This document shows positions 26,067 to 34,133 of a stretch of 55,199 bases of DNA, piece after piece (positions within the stretch are counted from its first letter, which is position 1; each line of letters begins with the position of its first letter). Position numbers and translations under genes: made by a program. The notes under the pieces are model-generated. The model worked only from the letters and a program-made list of their open reading frames with translations. It was not told where the DNA came from and did no database searches. Location: positions 1 through 55,199 of the forward strand of contig JAHIRQ010000067.1 in the NCBI GenBank assembly GCA_018818645.1. The letters are read 5' to 3'. The stretch is from Bacillota bacterium. GTDB lineage: Bacteria; Bacillota_I; Bacilli_A; Acholeplasmatales; Acholeplasmataceae.

Positions 26067-28031
26067 TTAACTATTTATAGCTTCGTCTAAAGCAAGTTGT
26101 GCTTTAATAAATTCATAATTGATTAAGTTTTGTAATTGTGAAGTCATATAGTCTGCATAAACGATCTTACCGAATTGAGCATCCCATAATAAGTCACCAA
26201 TTGAAAGTGTTGAACCTGGAGCATTATTTGGTCTTGAAATTGTTGCATCAATACCAGTGTTATAAGTAAATCTTGCAACTGTGAAACCAGGAACGAATTT
26301 ATTACCTTCAACTAAAACTTCAACTGTACCAGCTGCAGCTGCTTCAAATACTTCTTGAACGCCCATCACTGGATAGTCTGTAAACCATTCATCAATAATT
26401 GCTTGGTCAGTACTAATTGGAAGACCTGAAATACCTAATGCTACTTCTCCATTAACTGTATCAGGAACTGCAGTTTCAACGATATTAAACATTTCATTAA
26501 TACCATCTGTACCAAATGTCATCCATTTAGCAACTTCAAATGCAGCTGCTTTATTTTCAGCAGTCTTAGAAATACCATAGAAGTCAGATACACCAACGAC
26601 TTTACTACCAGGAACACCTATAAATTGAACATCAAAGCCTGCGTTAGTTGCTGCAGTAGCTCTTGATTGTGCACCCCATGTGCCATCCCATTGGAATGCT
26701 AATTGTCCATTATTGAATGCAACCCAGTGATTAGCACCAAATCTTGTAACTCTTGGTGAAAGAAGTGGACCTTCAGCATCTGGATCAGTATTATCAAATG
26801 ATTCTGATGCCCAACCGTTAGTCATAATGCTTCCAGCTGCTGCTAATGCATCTTTAACTGGTTGGCTATTGTATAAGAATTCACTTCCAGCTAAACCAGC
26901 ATGACCAATTCCAAGTGGAGTTGCGCTTTCAGCATCCAAAATTGCTGGTAACCAGTTGAATAAATCTGCAGGATGGTTAAGACCAGCTGTTGATGTACCA
27001 TCAAGTTTTGTTGTGTCAGTAGCATTTTCGATAGCATCAATCCAATTTTGATATGTAAAACCTAAAGTTGTGAAATCAGTCAATGTGCCTGTTTCTTCAA
27101 TCAAATCTAAGTTAGCATAATAACCAAGATAGTTTAATGCTGCAGGAACTGCATAAATTTTACCATCATAAGTAATTGCGTCTCTTAGAGATACAGGAAG
27201 ATTTTCCCATTCAGAATCCATTTGAGCTTCTGCAGTGATATCACCAGCATAACCCATAATGATATGGTTAGGAATATTACCTGACATGAATACATCTGGG
27301 AATGTACCAGCTGCAGCTTGTGTAGCTAGGAATTCATCATAATTTCCAGTATATTCAACGATTTGAACTTCGATTGTTTCACTTTGTTCGTTAAATGCAT
27401 CAAGTCTTCTTCTGAACAAGTTGTTTTGTTCAACTGTGCCTAAGTTCCAAGAAGCGAATGTAACGATTGTCTTTGTGCCGTATTCTACAGTAACTACTCT
27501 AGTTCTAGTAATTGTGTTGTTTGAACTGTCAGTAATAGAATAAGTTAATGTATAATCACCAACCATATTAACATCTACTGTACCTGTAACAGTAATCATA
27601 GAAGTTAATACACCATCTTCTTCATCAGTAGCGGTAACACCTTGAAGTGAGTTGAAAACTGAACCGTAAGTGATTGTGATATCCCCAATACCTGCAAACA
27701 CTGGTGCTTCACCTAAAGTAACTGATACTTCTCTAGTTACTGATGTAATGTTGTTTGCACTATCAACTACAATGTAAGTCAATGTGTAATTGCCTTGTGT
27801 TTGGTTATCGACTGTACCTGAAACTGCAATACTACTCGTCAAGTTGCCATCTTCAGTATCAGTAGCTGTTACGCCATCCATAGGGTCAAATTCTTCACCG
27901 ACTTTAATCACTGCTGGTGCGATACCAGAAATGGTTGGTGCTAGATCTTCTTCTACAGTTGGTTCGTTTGCACATGCAACTAATCCGAATGCCATGAAGA
28001 GCACTGTAAACAATATAAAGAGTTTCTTCAT
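26067..28031 (-). CDS. ABC sugar-binding lipoprotein with two DUF5011 domains
   Basis: A 654-residue surface lipoprotein, first gene of operon 1. The signal peptide MKKLFILFTVLFMAFGLVAC has lipobox LVAC. Two Ig-like DUF5011 repeats follow (about 30-105 and 108-180), each with a TATD-EDG core and a GNYTLTY or GDYTLTY strand. The extracellular solute-binding domain fills about 190-640 (ASWNLGTVEQNNLFRRRLDAF, GTWGAQS). The Ig-like domains may lift the binding domain away from the membrane. The longer reading from 28094 is unlikely, because AAGGAG lies at 28042-28047, ten bases before 28031, and a signal peptide starts there. By position it is the main receptor, probably for sophoro-oligosaccharides (inference). 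Confidence 0.92.
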   Translation of the reverse strand: MKKLFILFTVLFMAFGLVACANEPTVEEDLAPTISGIAPAVIKVGEEFDPMDGVTATDTEDGNLTSSIAVSGTVDNQTQGNYTLTYIVVDSANNITSVTREVSVTLGEAPVFAGIGDITITYGSVFNSLQGVTATDEEDGVLTSMITVTGTVDVNMVGDYTLTYSITDSSNNTITRTRVVTVEYGTKTIVTFASWNLGTVEQNNLFRRRLDAFNEQSETIEVQIVEYTGNYDEFLATQAAAGTFPDVFMSGNIPNHIIMGYAGDITAEAQMDSEWENLPVSLRDAITYDGKIYAVPAALNYLGYYANLDLIEETGTLTDFTTLGFTYQNWIDAIENATDTTKLDGTSTAGLNHPADLFNWLPAILDAESATPLGIGHAGLAGSEFLYNSQPVKDALAAAGSIMTNGWASESFDNTDPDAEGPLLSPRVTRFGANHWVAFNNGQLAFQWDGTWGAQSRATAATNAGFDVQFIGVPGSKVVGVSDFYGISKTAENKAAAFEVAKWMTFGTDGINEMFNIVETAVPDTVNGEVALGISGLPISTDQAIIDEWFTDYPVMGVQEVFEAAAAGTVEVLVEGNKFVPGFTVARFTYNTGIDATISRPNNAPGSTLSIGDLLWDAQFGKIVYADYMTSQLQNLINYEFIKAQLALDEAINS

Positions 28032-28061
28032 TGATTTCTTTCTCCTTTGTTTTTTAGCGAA

Positions 28062-28075
28062 TGTAATCGCTTTCT
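28062..28075 (-). promoter_or_regulatory. CcpA cre-like site at the start of operon 1
   Basis: Minus-strand AGAAAGCGATTACA fits TGWAANCGNTNWCA at all but the first position. It lies about 3-16 bases inside the transcript, a position where CcpA blocks elongation. Confidence 0.55.
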
Positions 28076-28084
28076 TATAAGTTG

Positions 28085-28113
28085 ATTTTATCAAATAGAT
28101 GTGTCTGTGTCAA
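28085..28113 (-). promoter_or_regulatory. Promoter of operon 1
   Basis: Minus-strand TTGACA (28108-28113), a 17-base spacer and TAAAAT (28085-28090) with an extended TG. This near-consensus promoter lies about 55 bases before the start codon of the binding lipoprotein. Confidence 0.88.
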
Positions 28114-28130
28114 CATATTTATTTTATTTA

Positions 28131-28142
28131 TTAAACGTTTCA
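28131..28142 (-). promoter_or_regulatory. LacI-type operator O1
   Basis: TTAAACGTTTCA, reading TGAAACGTTTAA on the minus strand; 11 of 12 bases match the perfect palindrome TGAAACGTTTCA at 37921. It lies about 18 bases upstream of the -35 box of operon 1. Confidence 0.7.
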
Positions 28143-28157
28143 ATTGTTACATATGAC

Positions 28158-28171
28158 TTAACTATAGTTAA
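28158..28171. repeat. 14-bp perfect palindrome between the two operons
   Basis: TTAACTATAGTTAA lies between the two LacI-type operators. It has no T-tract after it and is not terminator-like. It may be a binding site for another dimeric regulator or an architectural protein. Confidence 0.4.
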
Positions 28172-28250
28172 TGTATGCGTTTTTATTGAATATTTAATCA
28201 TATTAACACTCGATTATGACGTTTATAAACTGTCTAAAATATAATATTAG

Positions 28251-28262
28251 TGAAACGTTTAA
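28251..28262 (+). promoter_or_regulatory. LacI-type operator O2
   Basis: TGAAACGTTTAA is the exact inverted copy of O1, with centres 120 bases apart. It begins one base past the stop codon of the last gene of operon 2. The spacing would allow a repressor-held loop over the upstream region of operon 1. Confidence 0.65.
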
Positions 28263-28263
28263 T

Positions 28264-29043
28264 CTAAAGACCCTTAACAAACTTCAAACTATTCGCGATT
28301 TCAACGAATGGATCAGCTCCATAAAAGTCATCTTGCTCAATGATTACCCATGGAAAATCAAGTTCTTGAATGACTTCGATGATTGAAGGGTACCCCATAT
28401 TTCCATCGCCTATTGAAGCGAATTGGGGAACTGCAGACCATTTATCAAGTTGTTTGACTCTCATATCTTTGATATGGATGATTTCAATGAAATCACGATA
28501 TCTTCTGATGAACTCTGTTGGATTTACACCTGCAAATTGAAGCCAATATAAATCAGGTTCTAAAGTTAAACTATTTTTCGATATATTTTGTATGATAATG
28601 TTCATCGGTATAAACGATCCATATTTCGCAAACTCATATGCGTGATTATGATAAACCAGTTTGATTTGATGGGTTAATAGTTTTTTTGATAATTTGTTCA
28701 TTTCGAAGATAAAATCTTGATAATGATTTAAATTTTTTCGATCGAATTGATCTGGCATCGCTCCAATTCCAAGGTAAGTTGCACCTAATGCTTTTTGAAA
28801 TCTCACAACATCCTCGAATTCATCTTTTAATTGATTGAAGTCAACATGTGTTGCCATAATCTCTAATCCAAGATCCTTACATACTCGACTAAAAAGTTCA
28901 ACCTTCTCTTCAGTAAATCTTCCTATACCAGATAATTGTACTGCTTGATACCCTATCTTTTTCACTTGAGTTAGAGTCGCAATAACATCTTCTTCTGTTT
29001 TAATTAATTCCCTCAACGAATAAAGTTGTAATGCAATTTTCAT
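28264..29043 (-). CDS. Xylose-isomerase-like TIM-barrel sugar isomerase/epimerase
   Basis: A 259-residue cytosolic protein of the sugar phosphate isomerase/epimerase family (AP endonuclease 2 / xylose isomerase-like barrel). Likely metal-binding and catalytic residues lie on strand ends: the Glu in LEPDLYW, the His in IIHIKDM and the Glu in VIIEQDD. The N-terminus MKIALQLYSLREL is typical. It is last in operon 2, nine bases after the sulfatase. In many clusters such barrels work with Gfo/Idh/MocA dehydrogenases, as isomerases or as lyases on 3-keto-sugars. Two dehydrogenases and a second barrel (38023-38868) are present here. The substrate cannot be read from sequence. Confidence 0.85.
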   Translation of the reverse strand: MKIALQLYSLRELIKTEEDVIATLTQVKKIGYQAVQLSGIGRFTEEKVELFSRVCKDLGLEIMATHVDFNQLKDEFEDVVRFQKALGATYLGIGAMPDQFDRKNLNHYQDFIFEMNKLSKKLLTHQIKLVYHNHAYEFAKYGSFIPMNIIIQNISKNSLTLEPDLYWLQFAGVNPTEFIRRYRDFIEIIHIKDMRVKQLDKWSAVPQFASIGDGNMGYPSIIEVIQELDFPWVIIEQDDFYGADPFVEIANSLKFVKGL

Positions 29044-29051
29044 ATACCCTC

Positions 29052-30518
29052 CTACTTGAACTCTTTTGGATGTATCTTTTTATATTTTTCAATATACTCA
29101 GTACGATTGGTTTTTACCAAATGGGTTTCACAATAATGTTTTAAGTTGCCATTTGCGTGAAAAGGTCCACCCTCTTCCATAACTAGCCATAATGGGTCCA
29201 CTTTAGGATTCATTTTTAGCATTTGATTGTCTGTCCATTCAAAAAGCTTACTTTCAGCTTCTTTTTTAATATTTGGAAGTTGATCTACCAAATTGAATTG
29301 TTCATATGGATCTTTTTCTAAATCATAAAGCATATGTTTAGGGAAGAAATGGAATCCATCATGATATGTTCTAATGTAAATGTAATTTGCAAATCTTACA
29401 CTGCGTTGTACGACATGAGACATTTGTGAGATTACTAGATGCTCATGTGATGTATCTTCTCCTTTTAAAAGTGTTTCAGAGAAGCTCTTTCCATCCCAAT
29501 GTTTGGATTTATGTTGATATTTGATTAAATCTGCAATTGTTGGAATTAAATCCACGTTGTAACGGAATCCCTTTTCATGTTTTCCTTTCAAAGCTCCTGG
29601 CCATTTAACAATCATTGGTATTCTACAAGTCATTTGATCTGCTAAACCATGTTCAGCATATATTCCCATCTCACCTAATGTTTCACCATGGTCACTTGAA
29701 ATAATGATTGCTGTATCTTCATAGACTCCTTTTTCTTTTAATATGGAAATTAATCTACCTACAGCTTGGTCTGCATACTTTATTCCAGTATCATATCCAT
29801 CATAAAGATCTTTAACATCTTTTAATGAGTCTAATCGACCCATTTGACGAGGAAATCTCGTTCTATTCTCAAAATCTGAATACATTCCAATTTCTTGAGC
29901 ACAGTGTGGACCAGCCATTTTATGATGTTCATCAAATACTTCTTTTGTAATCCAATCTGGTATTTTGTCATCTTTAAACTCGTTATCATAATCCATAGGT
30001 ACACGATAAGGTGTATGTGGATCCCAGAAATTCACATGTAAGTACCATTGGTCATCCATGCCTTTTTCATTCAGCCACTTTTCAGCTATCGGTAAGATCT
30101 CATGTGCTGATTCATCACCAAATTTTCCAGTATCGTGTATTTCATTAAATCCACAGTAAAAATACCACGCTGAATGTCTTGAAGCGAATGGAGTTATCCC
30201 TGCTGTATAAAAACCATGTGTCCTAAGCATTCCAAAAAGACTTTCTTTTTCAAATCGATGTTTAAAATCTCTTCTAGCATCAATTTTAAGTTGTGAAGTT
30301 GTGTTCCCGTGGTTGACTACGCCTGTGTGAATTCCAAACTGTCCTGAAAATAATGCTGTTCTTGATGGTAAACATGGTGCATCCGAAGTGTAATAGTTGT
30401 CAAAAACTATACCTTCCTTCGCGATTTTGTCGATATTGGGTGATGTTTTCTTATGATAACCATAACATCCCAAATGGTCTGGACGCATCGTGTCAATGTC
30501 AATATAGAGTATTCTCAT
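29052..30518 (-). CDS. Cys-type sulfatase, cytosolic
   Basis: A 488-residue type I sulfatase. The formylglycine signature C-x-P-S-R is C49 in APCLPSRTALFSG, so activation needs oxidation by the maturase at 6234-7346. Metal-binding Asp residues are in the N-terminal IDIDTMRPDHLG, and IISSDHGETLGE (about 225-240) carries the later metal ligands. WDPHTPY is also typical. No signal peptide is present, so it removes sulfate from imported sugars. It is read after the GH144-like gene and before the TIM-barrel isomerase. Its presence means at least part of the natural substrate is sulfated, or that a separate sulfated sugar enters by the same route. The exact target is unknown. Confidence 0.92.
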   Translation of the reverse strand: MRILYIDIDTMRPDHLGCYGYHKKTSPNIDKIAKEGIVFDNYYTSDAPCLPSRTALFSGQFGIHTGVVNHGNTTSQLKIDARRDFKHRFEKESLFGMLRTHGFYTAGITPFASRHSAWYFYCGFNEIHDTGKFGDESAHEILPIAEKWLNEKGMDDQWYLHVNFWDPHTPYRVPMDYDNEFKDDKIPDWITKEVFDEHHKMAGPHCAQEIGMYSDFENRTRFPRQMGRLDSLKDVKDLYDGYDTGIKYADQAVGRLISILKEKGVYEDTAIIISSDHGETLGEMGIYAEHGLADQMTCRIPMIVKWPGALKGKHEKGFRYNVDLIPTIADLIKYQHKSKHWDGKSFSETLLKGEDTSHEHLVISQMSHVVQRSVRFANYIYIRTYHDGFHFFPKHMLYDLEKDPYEQFNLVDQLPNIKKEAESKLFEWTDNQMLKMNPKVDPLWLVMEEGGPFHANGNLKHYCETHLVKTNRTEYIEKYKKIHPKEFK

Positions 30519-30520
30519 TT

Positions 30521-31789
30521 CTACTTACCTTCCATTCTTGTATATTTAAAATCATCAAATCTAGTAAACCCTAATTTCTTAAATGCTTCTTGTATAAATT
30601 CACTGTTCGTTACCAAATTTTGTATGGTTTGATTCAAGTAGTTGTCTAACATGATGATTGTAGGTCCTTTATCTATACCGATATAGGTGTTTGAATACCA
30701 CGGTTCATCTTCAAAATTGAAGGCATCATATAAGCCATATTTTCCCCACATATTTTTGTCTTCTGCAAATTTTTTAAAAATGTCTAGCGAATCTTCTTTT
30801 GTAAAGATGATTGAAGAAAGTGCTGCATAAGGAGCTACAGTTCCATCAACATTGGGTCGATAATCAACGTTGGTGAATCCCCATGGTGGTCCACCAACAA
30901 CTAAATAACCCTTTTTATTATGCATTGCAGTTAAACCCCAATACCCTTGACTTAATGTTTTAGACCATGATTGATCTAGACACCAAGCTTTATTCGCTTT
31001 CGTAGCCGCTACTGAGTTTTCAAACCAGTTAAACATCTTAGCATCAACATATGTCTTAAAATCGATGAAGGCATGTGAAAATTGGTGAATAAAAAGTGCG
31101 TTACCAAAGCAGTAAACATAGTTTTGTCCTTTGTATGCTCCAACATGACGATCAAATCCAAAATATAGCTTTCTAGCATTTTCTGCTGAGGTTTTCTTTT
31201 GACCAGCATATAGAAAATACATCATCAGTTGTTCGGCGTAATGATCCCATTTAGAATTGCTCCAACCTGTTGGAAACCGTTCCGAAATCATATGATATGA
31301 CATTCTAAAAACTGGTTTATCCGGATGAATTAACCAATCCCAATCCGTTGATTCTAACATTTGATCAACGATTTCTTTGACTTCACCTTTGAAAAACTCT
31401 GAAGCTGATAATGCCCCCATTAATAATATTGCTGTATCAATAGTTGAATATTCGGATGGACGACCTTTACTTAATCCATAATTTTCTGCAGTTTCAATAT
31501 TGAGAAAATGAATATAAAAACCATTTTTATGATCAACATGATTCGTTACCGTTTGTAAAGTTTTTAATGTGCGTTCGTATCCTTGCTCAAAAGTTATGTA
31601 TTGGTGATTCACACCAATCACATAAGCACTGAGTGCAAACCCTACAGCAGCAATCGAAGCCATATTCGAATTTCTTGAAGAATCTAGTGCTAAACCATAA
31701 CCTTTCGAATCTTGATTTGAGTTTGTTTCATACCAAAAATAGTCAAAACATCCTTTAATTTCTTTTTCAATCAGTTGTTTAATTTCCAT
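30521..31789 (-). CDS. Cytosolic GH144-like protein
   Basis: A 422-residue paralog of the lipoprotein glucanase at 13877-15178, but with no signal peptide (it begins MEIKQLIEKEIKGCFDYFW). It keeps the same blocks: GYGLALDSSRN, EYSTIDTAILLMGALSA, WDHYAEQLMMYFLYAG, FIHQFSHAFIDFK, GYWGLTAMHNKKGY and VAPYAALSSIIFT. PF10091/GH144 proteins described so far act outside the cytoplasm, so an internal copy is unusual. It may cut long imported sophoro-oligosaccharides, or have exo or transglycosylation activity. Its start overlaps the GH35 end by 11 bases, and AAGGAGGAGG precedes it. It also lies beside the sulfatase, so it may serve a sulfated variant of the substrate. Confidence 0.82.
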   Translation of the reverse strand: MEIKQLIEKEIKGCFDYFWYETNSNQDSKGYGLALDSSRNSNMASIAAVGFALSAYVIGVNHQYITFEQGYERTLKTLQTVTNHVDHKNGFYIHFLNIETAENYGLSKGRPSEYSTIDTAILLMGALSASEFFKGEVKEIVDQMLESTDWDWLIHPDKPVFRMSYHMISERFPTGWSNSKWDHYAEQLMMYFLYAGQKKTSAENARKLYFGFDRHVGAYKGQNYVYCFGNALFIHQFSHAFIDFKTYVDAKMFNWFENSVAATKANKAWCLDQSWSKTLSQGYWGLTAMHNKKGYLVVGGPPWGFTNVDYRPNVDGTVAPYAALSSIIFTKEDSLDIFKKFAEDKNMWGKYGLYDAFNFEDEPWYSNTYIGIDKGPTIIMLDNYLNQTIQNLVTNSEFIQEAFKKLGFTRFDDFKYTRMEGK

Positions 31790-34133
31790 TTTCCTCCTCC
31801 TTAAATTGAATTTGAGTTTCTAACAAAGAGTTCAACTGAATTTGATTTTCTCCTATAAATTCATATAAATTAGATTTCACAGGTTTATATTTTCCGACAT
31901 AGGAAATGATATCACCAATACGTAATGGTTTAGCAGTTAAATTGATTTCATCATTATTGACTTCTAGATGAATAATCTCAGCTGTTGAATACTGAATTGT
32001 TAAATCTTTTGAGACCTTCCAATTAAGTGGTAATATCAATCCGCTACGCATAGGAATCGTAAATTCAAACCCTCCAAAACCTTGTTTTCCAAACAGTTCT
32101 ATCACAGATTTTTTCTCGAATTCTTCAAAGTTATTGATGAATACAAAATCACCATCAAAATCTGATCTAACTGCAACATGAAGCCATTCATTTGATGCAC
32201 CAGATCTCATAATATTCATGTCATTAAATATTTCACCAACGATTTGATCGATATAATCCCAATCACTTTTAATCGCCATACCAAAGACATAGACTAACCC
32301 TTTTTTAATCTCTTTTTTAAATCCTGTAACTTTTGATGAGTCTAAATCAAGAGTAGCGAAGCCTATTTTTTGGTCATAAACTTGTGCATAATGACAGTTC
32401 ACTGAATCATGTCCATTGATATTTACACGTTTCCCATGAACTTTTTCTTTAATATCTACATCGATAAAATCTTTAAGTATATGACATGGTCGATCCAATA
32501 AATCCTTGGTCGGTACTTCTGGGAATAAGAATAATTTACCACCTTCAGAAACGTAGTTAACTAATTTTTCTTGAGCCTCTTTTTTCATCCACTCTGTTGA
32601 AAAACAGATAAGGGTTGGATTTTTTATCGGATCAATATGACTTACATGATTCATATCAATAGCATCAAAAGATATGTTATTCATCACTAAACTTTTACCG
32701 ATACCATTGTATAGATAATTTTGTCTAGCATTTTGTAGTGCATTGGCTTGAGATCTTGTAAAATCATTTTTAAACTCTGTCATGTAATAATCAGGATCAA
32801 ATGAAAGTGTTGTTTGTGTACTAAGTTTTGCACGAACAAATGCTTTTCCATAAGCATTCGTAAGATCGACGATGTGTTTAATAATATGATAGTGTCTTCT
32901 TAAACTTCCATCAGTTCCTATCGCGGACTGCCAGTCATGTCTTCTTGAGATTAGACCAATTTCCTCAAAATTTTCACCACCCACAAACATGTAATAATTG
33001 ATTGCATTCATACCATTTGATATCGTTAATCTCGTTTTTAAGTCGTGTGTTGTTGGCTGAAGTCGGGGAACTCCATTTTGGAAACCACCCTGAAATTCAG
33101 CACTAAAAAGTGGCTGATTTACAGGTTGAACAGCCTTTGTAAAAGCATTGGCTAAAACGACATCAAAGAAATTTTCTGATACGATATTACCTACATAATA
33201 ATCTCCAGCTAAGATAACATCTTTAATTTTAGCTGTCTCATAAAGTTGTGATATACCAATTGGATATAAGTTACCTCTTTTACCATAATCCACACTTGAA
33301 AACCCGTGAATATTGACAACAGGCATGGATTTAGCACCATATTTAGTAGCAATCTCGATTAATTTTTCAAGATAATCTTTAATGAAAACTCGGAAAAACA
33401 ATTTATATTCTTGATTAATCACAAAAGATACTTCTTTATTTGTTTTTCCTTGACGATATAAAGATATATAGTGATCAAAATCTTTAAAAGTACTTAATTC
33501 ATGATCAAAAAGTTCTTTTCCATATTTATTTACTATAAACGCTTTAAAATGACTTAATGTATTGTCGGAATAATCTCCTTGACCGGTAACCCAATGATAC
33601 ATACCTACTTCATTATCATATTGTATCATCACGATTGGTCCACCAAGTTCAGATTCATAATCTTTTAATATAGTGAATACCTTTTTGTACCATCCTTTTA
33701 CAAAATCCAGGTATACAGGGTGTAAATAACTGACTAACCCCATAGAAGGATGAAATTGACCGTCTTCTTTAACAGCGCGAATTTCAGGATGTTCTTTGAT
33801 TAGCCATTCAGGGATACCAGAGTTGACCAACTCTGACATCACATAAGGTCCTGGTCTTACCAAAAGCCATAACCCTACTTCCTTGACTGTATCTAAAAAT
33901 GACTTTAAGTCTCTTTCTGCACATGTTCTACCATGTAGATCAATATCACCTTTTTGATATTCATGCCAAATCCAAGGAATATAAGTACTGACCAAATTAA
34001 ATCCAGCATCTTTTATTTTTTGTAGTCGATCTAACCATAGATTTTTAGGTACACGAAAATAGTGGAATTCACCACCCCATACAAATGTTTCTTCTGCATT
34101 AATCTTAAATACACCTTGATCATATTGAAACAT
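31779..34133 (-). CDS. GH35-family enzyme, probable beta-1,2-glucan-active transglycosylase
   Basis: A 784-residue cytosolic GH35 protein, paralog of the one at 2058-4454. The barrel shows GGEFHYFRVP, STYIPWIWHEYQ and RPGPYVMSELVNSGIPEWL. The acid/base is probably E175 (QYDNEVGM) and the nucleophile probably E346 (FSAEFQGG). The galactosidase motif AEW-x-x-GG-x-PAW is altered here too. It is directly coupled to the GH144-like gene downstream, which resembles the setting of the characterised GH35 beta-1,2-glucosyltransferase of Ignavibacterium (family knowledge). Activity here is inference; beta-galactosidase remains possible. An upstream ATG at 34205 is in frame, but AAGGTGAG at 34138-34145 points to 34133, 14 bases inside the GH13 gene. 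Confidence 0.86.
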   Translation of the reverse strand: MFQYDQGVFKINAEETFVWGGEFHYFRVPKNLWLDRLQKIKDAGFNLVSTYIPWIWHEYQKGDIDLHGRTCAERDLKSFLDTVKEVGLWLLVRPGPYVMSELVNSGIPEWLIKEHPEIRAVKEDGQFHPSMGLVSYLHPVYLDFVKGWYKKVFTILKDYESELGGPIVMIQYDNEVGMYHWVTGQGDYSDNTLSHFKAFIVNKYGKELFDHELSTFKDFDHYISLYRQGKTNKEVSFVINQEYKLFFRVFIKDYLEKLIEIATKYGAKSMPVVNIHGFSSVDYGKRGNLYPIGISQLYETAKIKDVILAGDYYVGNIVSENFFDVVLANAFTKAVQPVNQPLFSAEFQGGFQNGVPRLQPTTHDLKTRLTISNGMNAINYYMFVGGENFEEIGLISRRHDWQSAIGTDGSLRRHYHIIKHIVDLTNAYGKAFVRAKLSTQTTLSFDPDYYMTEFKNDFTRSQANALQNARQNYLYNGIGKSLVMNNISFDAIDMNHVSHIDPIKNPTLICFSTEWMKKEAQEKLVNYVSEGGKLFLFPEVPTKDLLDRPCHILKDFIDVDIKEKVHGKRVNINGHDSVNCHYAQVYDQKIGFATLDLDSSKVTGFKKEIKKGLVYVFGMAIKSDWDYIDQIVGEIFNDMNIMRSGASNEWLHVAVRSDFDGDFVFINNFEEFEKKSVIELFGKQGFGGFEFTIPMRSGLILPLNWKVSKDLTIQYSTAEIIHLEVNNDEINLTAKPLRIGDIISYVGKYKPVKSNLYEFIGENQIQLNSLLETQIQFKEEENGN

